A stretch of 24,265 nucleotides of DNA, from contig JAZLCA010000076.1 of the NCBI GenBank assembly GCA_045613985.1, forward strand, positions 1 through 24,265. The letters are read 5' to 3'. A program made the position numbers and the translations under genes. Below the pieces are notes generated by a model that searched no databases, was not told the origin of the DNA, and saw only the letters and a program-made list of their open reading frames with translations. Source of the stretch: SIG644 sp045613985 (lineage in GTDB: Bacteria > Bacillota > Clostridia > Oscillospirales > CAG-272). This document shows, piece by piece, positions 21,394-24,265 of the stretch (positions are counted from its first letter, which is position 1; every line of letters begins with the position of its first letter).

Positions 21394-21422
21394 ATTGTAA
21401 CATCTTGTTGTCGAAAGGTCAA
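21394..21422 (-). promoter_or_regulatory. Promoter of minus-strand membrane protein gene
   Basis: Minus strand: TTGACC (21417-21422), a 17-bp spacer and TACAAT (21394-21399). Confidence 0.8.
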
Positions 21423-21551
21423 TAGGAGTTTGAAAATTTTTGATGTGTTAAAAACGAAATATAATGGCGCAGGTGGATTCTTTGCCACCTCTTCATGGCG
21501 AGTTTGTACAAGAAAATATTTGGAATTTCAGCAAAACTCCCCCCGCCTCCC

Positions 21552-21580
21552 TTTACAAACGCCGCTAAAAAAGGTATAAT
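21552..21580 (+). promoter_or_regulatory. Promoter of MFS-GH2 fusion gene
   Basis: TTTACA (21552-21557), a 17-bp spacer and TATAAT (21575-21580), 43 bp before the ATG. Nothing else is recognised in 21423-21551 apart from a weak GGTGG/CCACC inverted repeat (21472-21476/21485-21489). Confidence 0.88.
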
Positions 21581-21623
21581 GGAGGTGTAAGCCCCTATTA
21601 TTTCACACAGATCGGAGAACCGT

Positions 21624-24265
21624 ATGAAACAAAAAACCAAGCTCTCCCCCCGTACTCTCATTGCCCTCACCATCTTTAGCCTCATGGGCCAGATCGCCTG
21701 GGTGGTCGAGAATATGTATTTCAACGTCTTCATTTATAAGATGTTCAATGCCACCCCGAGCGACATTTCCAACATGGTCATGGCCAGTGCGGTCGCCGCC
21801 ACTCTGACCACCGTGTTCATGGGCGCTCTTTCCGACCGCGTGGGCAAGCGCAAGCTGTTCATGTGCGGCGGCTACATCTTGTGGGGCGTGTCCATTTTTA
21901 GCTTTGTATTTATCCGCCTGGACGTCATCGAGGCGATCGTTCCCATGACGGTCAGTGCCGCGACGGTGGGCGTGTCGCTCGTTATCATCATGGACTGCGT
22001 CATGACCTTTTTCGGCTCAACCGCCAACGATGCCGCCTTCAACGCCTGGCTGACTGACTCGACCGACGAATCCTGCCGCGGTGCCGCCGAGGGCATCAAC
22101 GCCATGATGCCGCTGGTTGCGATTCTTGCCGTGTTTGGTGGCTTTATGGCCTTTGACCTGAACGAATCGACCAGCTGGACGTATATTTTTGCCATCATCG
22201 GTGCCTTGACGCTGGGCGTGGGCGTGCTGGGCTGCTTTATCATACGGGACGCTCCCATCACCCCCAGCGAAACGGGCTACCTGTACAACATTTTCTACGG
22301 CTTCCGCCCCTCGACCGTTAAGAAAAATGCGGGTCTGTATCGCGCACTGTTGGTCTTCATCCTTTTCAATATCTCCATTCAGATCTTCATGCCCTATCTG
22401 ATCCTGTACTATGAGGTGTCGCTGGGTATGAAGGATTACGTCTTCATCATGGCTCCCGCCATCGTATTGGCGGCCGCCGTCACCTTCTTCTGGGGCAAGG
22501 TCTACGACAAAAAGGGCTTTATGAAGTCGGCGTTGCCCGCTCTCGTATGGCTCCTCGCCGGCTACCTGCTTTTGATGCTGTTTACGAACACCGCCCTGGT
22601 GTTCGTCGGCTCGCTGCTCATGATGTCCGGCTATCTTGCCGGTATGGCCGTATTTGGCGCTCTCATCCGCGACTGCACCCCCGCAGGCAAGGCGGGTATG
22701 CTGCAGGGCGTGCGCATCTTCTCGCAGGTGCTCATCCCCGGCCTGATCGGTCCCTTTATCGGTAAGACGGTGCTTGCCGATGCCGAAATGATCACCAACA
22801 ACGACGGTACCCAGTCCTTTGTTCCCAACGCTTCTATTTTCGTGGCGGCCCTGTGTGCAGCACTCCCCATTTTCCTGCTTCTTTTGTGGGTGAAGGGCAA
22901 AAAAACGCCCAATTTGCAGCGCCTGACTACCCCGTTTGAAGAGAATATGGGCGACGTTCCCTGGGATGAATACCCCCGCCCCGGCATGAAGCGTGACTCC
23001 TACCTTTGCCTCAACGGCGACTGGTCGCTGTCCGTTCTGCACGACGGACAGGAGAGGGAAGTTGGTACCATCCGCGTGCCGTTCCCGCCCGAATCCCGAC
23101 TCTCGGGCATCGAGCAGAGCTTTGATAAAAACGATATTCTCATCTATCGCCGCACGGTCACACTGCCCCAAGGCTTTGAAAAAGAGCGGCTGATCCTGCA
23201 CTTCGGTGCGGTCGATCAGATTTGCGCCGTGTCGGTCAACGGCCGTCGGGCAGACGAGCACGAGGGTGGTTATCATCCCTTCGCACTTGACGTGACGGAT
23301 CTGTGGCGCGAGGGCGAGAACGAGATCACCGTCGAGGTGCGCGATCCCTTGGACGTCGAATTGCCCTACGGCAAGCAAAGAGAAAAGCGGGGCGGGATGT
23401 GGTACACCCCGACGAGCGGCATCTGGCAAACGGTGTGGATGGAGGCACTACCCACCGTTTCGATCGAGTGCATCCGCATCGACACGACGCTGACGGTGGC
23501 GACGCTGACCGTCACAGGCGGTGCGGCACAAAAAACGCTCATCCTGCACACCGAGAGCGGAGACAAGGAATATTCCTTTGAGGGCGACACCTTCACCATC
23601 TCGCCCCAAGAGGTGCACTTGTGGGCGCCCGACGATCCTTATCTTTACCGCTTCACGCTGATGAGCGGTGAGGACAAGGTTGAGTCCTATTTCGCTCTTC
23701 GTACCGTCGATATCGGAGAGGGAAAGAACGGTCCCGTGATCCGTCTGAACGGCAAGCCGACGCTGTTCCATGGTCTGCTCGATCAAGGCTATTTCGCCGA
23801 CGGTATCTATCTGCCCGCATCGTCCGAGGGTTACCGTTTTGACATTCAGACCATGAAATCGCTTGGCTTCAATATGCTGCGCAAGCACATCAAGATCGAG
23901 CCTGAAATTTTCTATTACGAATGTGACCGCCTTGGCATGATCGTGTTCCAGGACATGGTCAACAGCGGAAAGTACAGCTTCTTTGTGGATACCGCCCTGC
24001 CGACGATCGGATGTAAGAAGGGAATTACCCACAAAGCAAGCCCCCGTCGCCGCAGAGCCTTCGAGGACGCGGCCCGCGAGACGATCGAACTCCTCCACAA
24101 CCACCCATGCGTGTGCTATTATACCATCTTCAACGAGGGTTGGGGGCAGTACGACGCCGACCGTATGTATACCGAATTGAAATCTCTCGATCCCTCCCGC
24201 GTGTGGGATGCGACCTCGGGTTGGTTTTGGGAGAAGGAGAGCGACGTGCAGAGCGAGCATATCTA
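21624..24265 (+). CDS. MFS transporter fused to glycoside hydrolase family 2 (3' end outside window)
   Basis: One reading frame of at least 880 codons has no stop before the window edge. Residues 1 to about 430 form a 12-helix major facilitator transporter, with motif A as GALSDRVGKRK after helix 2 and the segment NDAAFNAWLTDSTDESCRG between helices 4 and 5. After a short linker (KGKKTPNLQ), residues from about 434 are an intracellular-type GH2 enzyme. The sugar-binding jelly roll starts LTTPFEENMGDVPWDEYPRPG and includes LNGDWSLSV and GGMWYTPTSGIWQTVWMEA. The Ig-like domain ends LWAPDDPYLYRF. The TIM barrel begins HGLLDQGYFADGIY and has FNEGWGQ, with Glu838 as the probable acid/base. The nucleophile Glu lies beyond the window. 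GGAG (21614-21617) precedes the ATG. Import coupled to cytoplasmic cleavage of a beta-glycoside is inferred. The sugar is unknown. Confidence 0.9.
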   Translation, partial: MKQKTKLSPRTLIALTIFSLMGQIAWVVENMYFNVFIYKMFNATPSDISNMVMASAVAATLTTVFMGALSDRVGKRKLFMCGGYILWGVSIFSFVFIRLDVIEAIVPMTVSAATVGVSLVIIMDCVMTFFGSTANDAAFNAWLTDSTDESCRGAAEGINAMMPLVAILAVFGGFMAFDLNESTSWTYIFAIIGALTLGVGVLGCFIIRDAPITPSETGYLYNIFYGFRPSTVKKNAGLYRALLVFILFNISIQIFMPYLILYYEVSLGMKDYVFIMAPAIVLAAAVTFFWGKVYDKKGFMKSALPALVWLLAGYLLLMLFTNTALVFVGSLLMMSGYLAGMAVFGALIRDCTPAGKAGMLQGVRIFSQVLIPGLIGPFIGKTVLADAEMITNNDGTQSFVPNASIFVAALCAALPIFLLLLWVKGKKTPNLQRLTTPFEENMGDVPWDEYPRPGMKRDSYLCLNGDWSLSVLHDGQEREVGTIRVPFPPESRLSGIEQSFDKNDILIYRRTVTLPQGFEKERLILHFGAVDQICAVSVNGRRADEHEGGYHPFALDVTDLWREGENEITVEVRDPLDVELPYGKQREKRGGMWYTPTSGIWQTVWMEALPTVSIECIRIDTTLTVATLTVTGGAAQKTLILHTESGDKEYSFEGDTFTISPQEVHLWAPDDPYLYRFTLMSGEDKVESYFALRTVDIGEGKNGPVIRLNGKPTLFHGLLDQGYFADGIYLPASSEGYRFDIQTMKSLGFNMLRKHIKIEPEIFYYECDRLGMIVFQDMVNSGKYSFFVDTALPTIGCKKGITHKASPRRRRAFEDAARETIELLHNHPCVCYYTIFNEGWGQYDADRMYTELKSLDPSRVWDATSGWFWEKESDVQSEHI
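22899..22905 (+). other. A7 run at transporter-hydrolase junction
   Basis: Seven A follow GGGC directly after the last helix of the MFS part. A -1 shift here reaches TGA at 22937-22939, and a +1 shift reaches TGA at 22924-22926. Either shift would release the transporter alone. An in-frame ATG at 22947 could start a separate hydrolase, but it has only a weak GAAGAG upstream. Confidence 0.5.

Noticed and set aside
22017..23429. 470-codon minus-strand open frame
   Set aside because: It lies wholly opposite the MFS-GH2 gene, crosses its domain boundary and has no recognisable motif.

Overview
The window looks like a chromosomal segment of a Gram-positive, low-to-medium GC Bacillota of class Clostridia, probably an anaerobic gut lineage. 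The evidence is the EF-Tu sequence, lipoprotein-type solute-binding proteins with acidic Pro/Gly/Lys/Asp linkers, strong AGGAGG-type ribosome binding sites, consensus TTGACA-N17-TATAAT promoters, many intrinsic terminators, an FMN riboswitch in front of ribU and a VanRS-like two-component pair. No ribosomal RNA, CRISPR array, transposase or integrase is visible.

Layout. Positions 1-927 hold the 3' part of tuf. Positions 1069-4248 hold two tandem paralogous lipoproteins resembling extracellular solute-binding proteins, with no permease nearby. Positions 4355-5863 hold an FMN riboswitch with a transcription terminator and antiterminator, then ribU and a COG2426 membrane protein, closed by a bidirectional terminator. 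Positions 5922-8629 (minus) hold a sensor kinase and an OmpR-family regulator overlapping by 4 bp. Positions 8762-9105 hold a tRNA operon (Asp, Phe, Gly), and 9574-9730 a tRNA-Cys unit. Around and after the tRNA units (9106-11304) lies a hairpin-dense, repeat-rich zone. It contains copies of tRNA 3' ends, a 59-bp repeat present twice, a perfect 20-bp inverted repeat about 1.4 kb apart and two AT-rich orphan genes. Positions 11337-15881 hold single genes with their own promoters: a YwaF-like membrane protein, a Gfo/Idh/MocA oxidoreductase, a MATE exporter and an EamA-type transporter with an inverted repeat around its -10 box. A lipase-like hydrolase is on the minus strand at 15951-16748. Positions 16906-19460 are a small tail-fibre-like module with its own strong promoter. 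Positions 19566-21342 hold three uncharacterised genes.

The most notable locus is 21624-24265. It is one uninterrupted reading frame, still open at the window edge, that joins a 12-helix MFS transporter directly to an intracellular-type glycoside hydrolase family 2 enzyme. If both ends of the MFS part face the cytoplasm, as is usual, the hydrolase would sit on the cytoplasmic side of its own transporter and could cleave a glycoside as it enters. A run of seven A lies at the junction, and both alternative frames stop within 13 codons of it. The fusion therefore has to be distinguished from a sequencing indel or a frameshift-regulated pair.

Most other genes appear to be independent housekeeping or accessory units. 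The only clear operons are riboswitch-ribU-COG2426, the two-component pair, the tRNA cluster, the lipoprotein pair and the tail-like pair.
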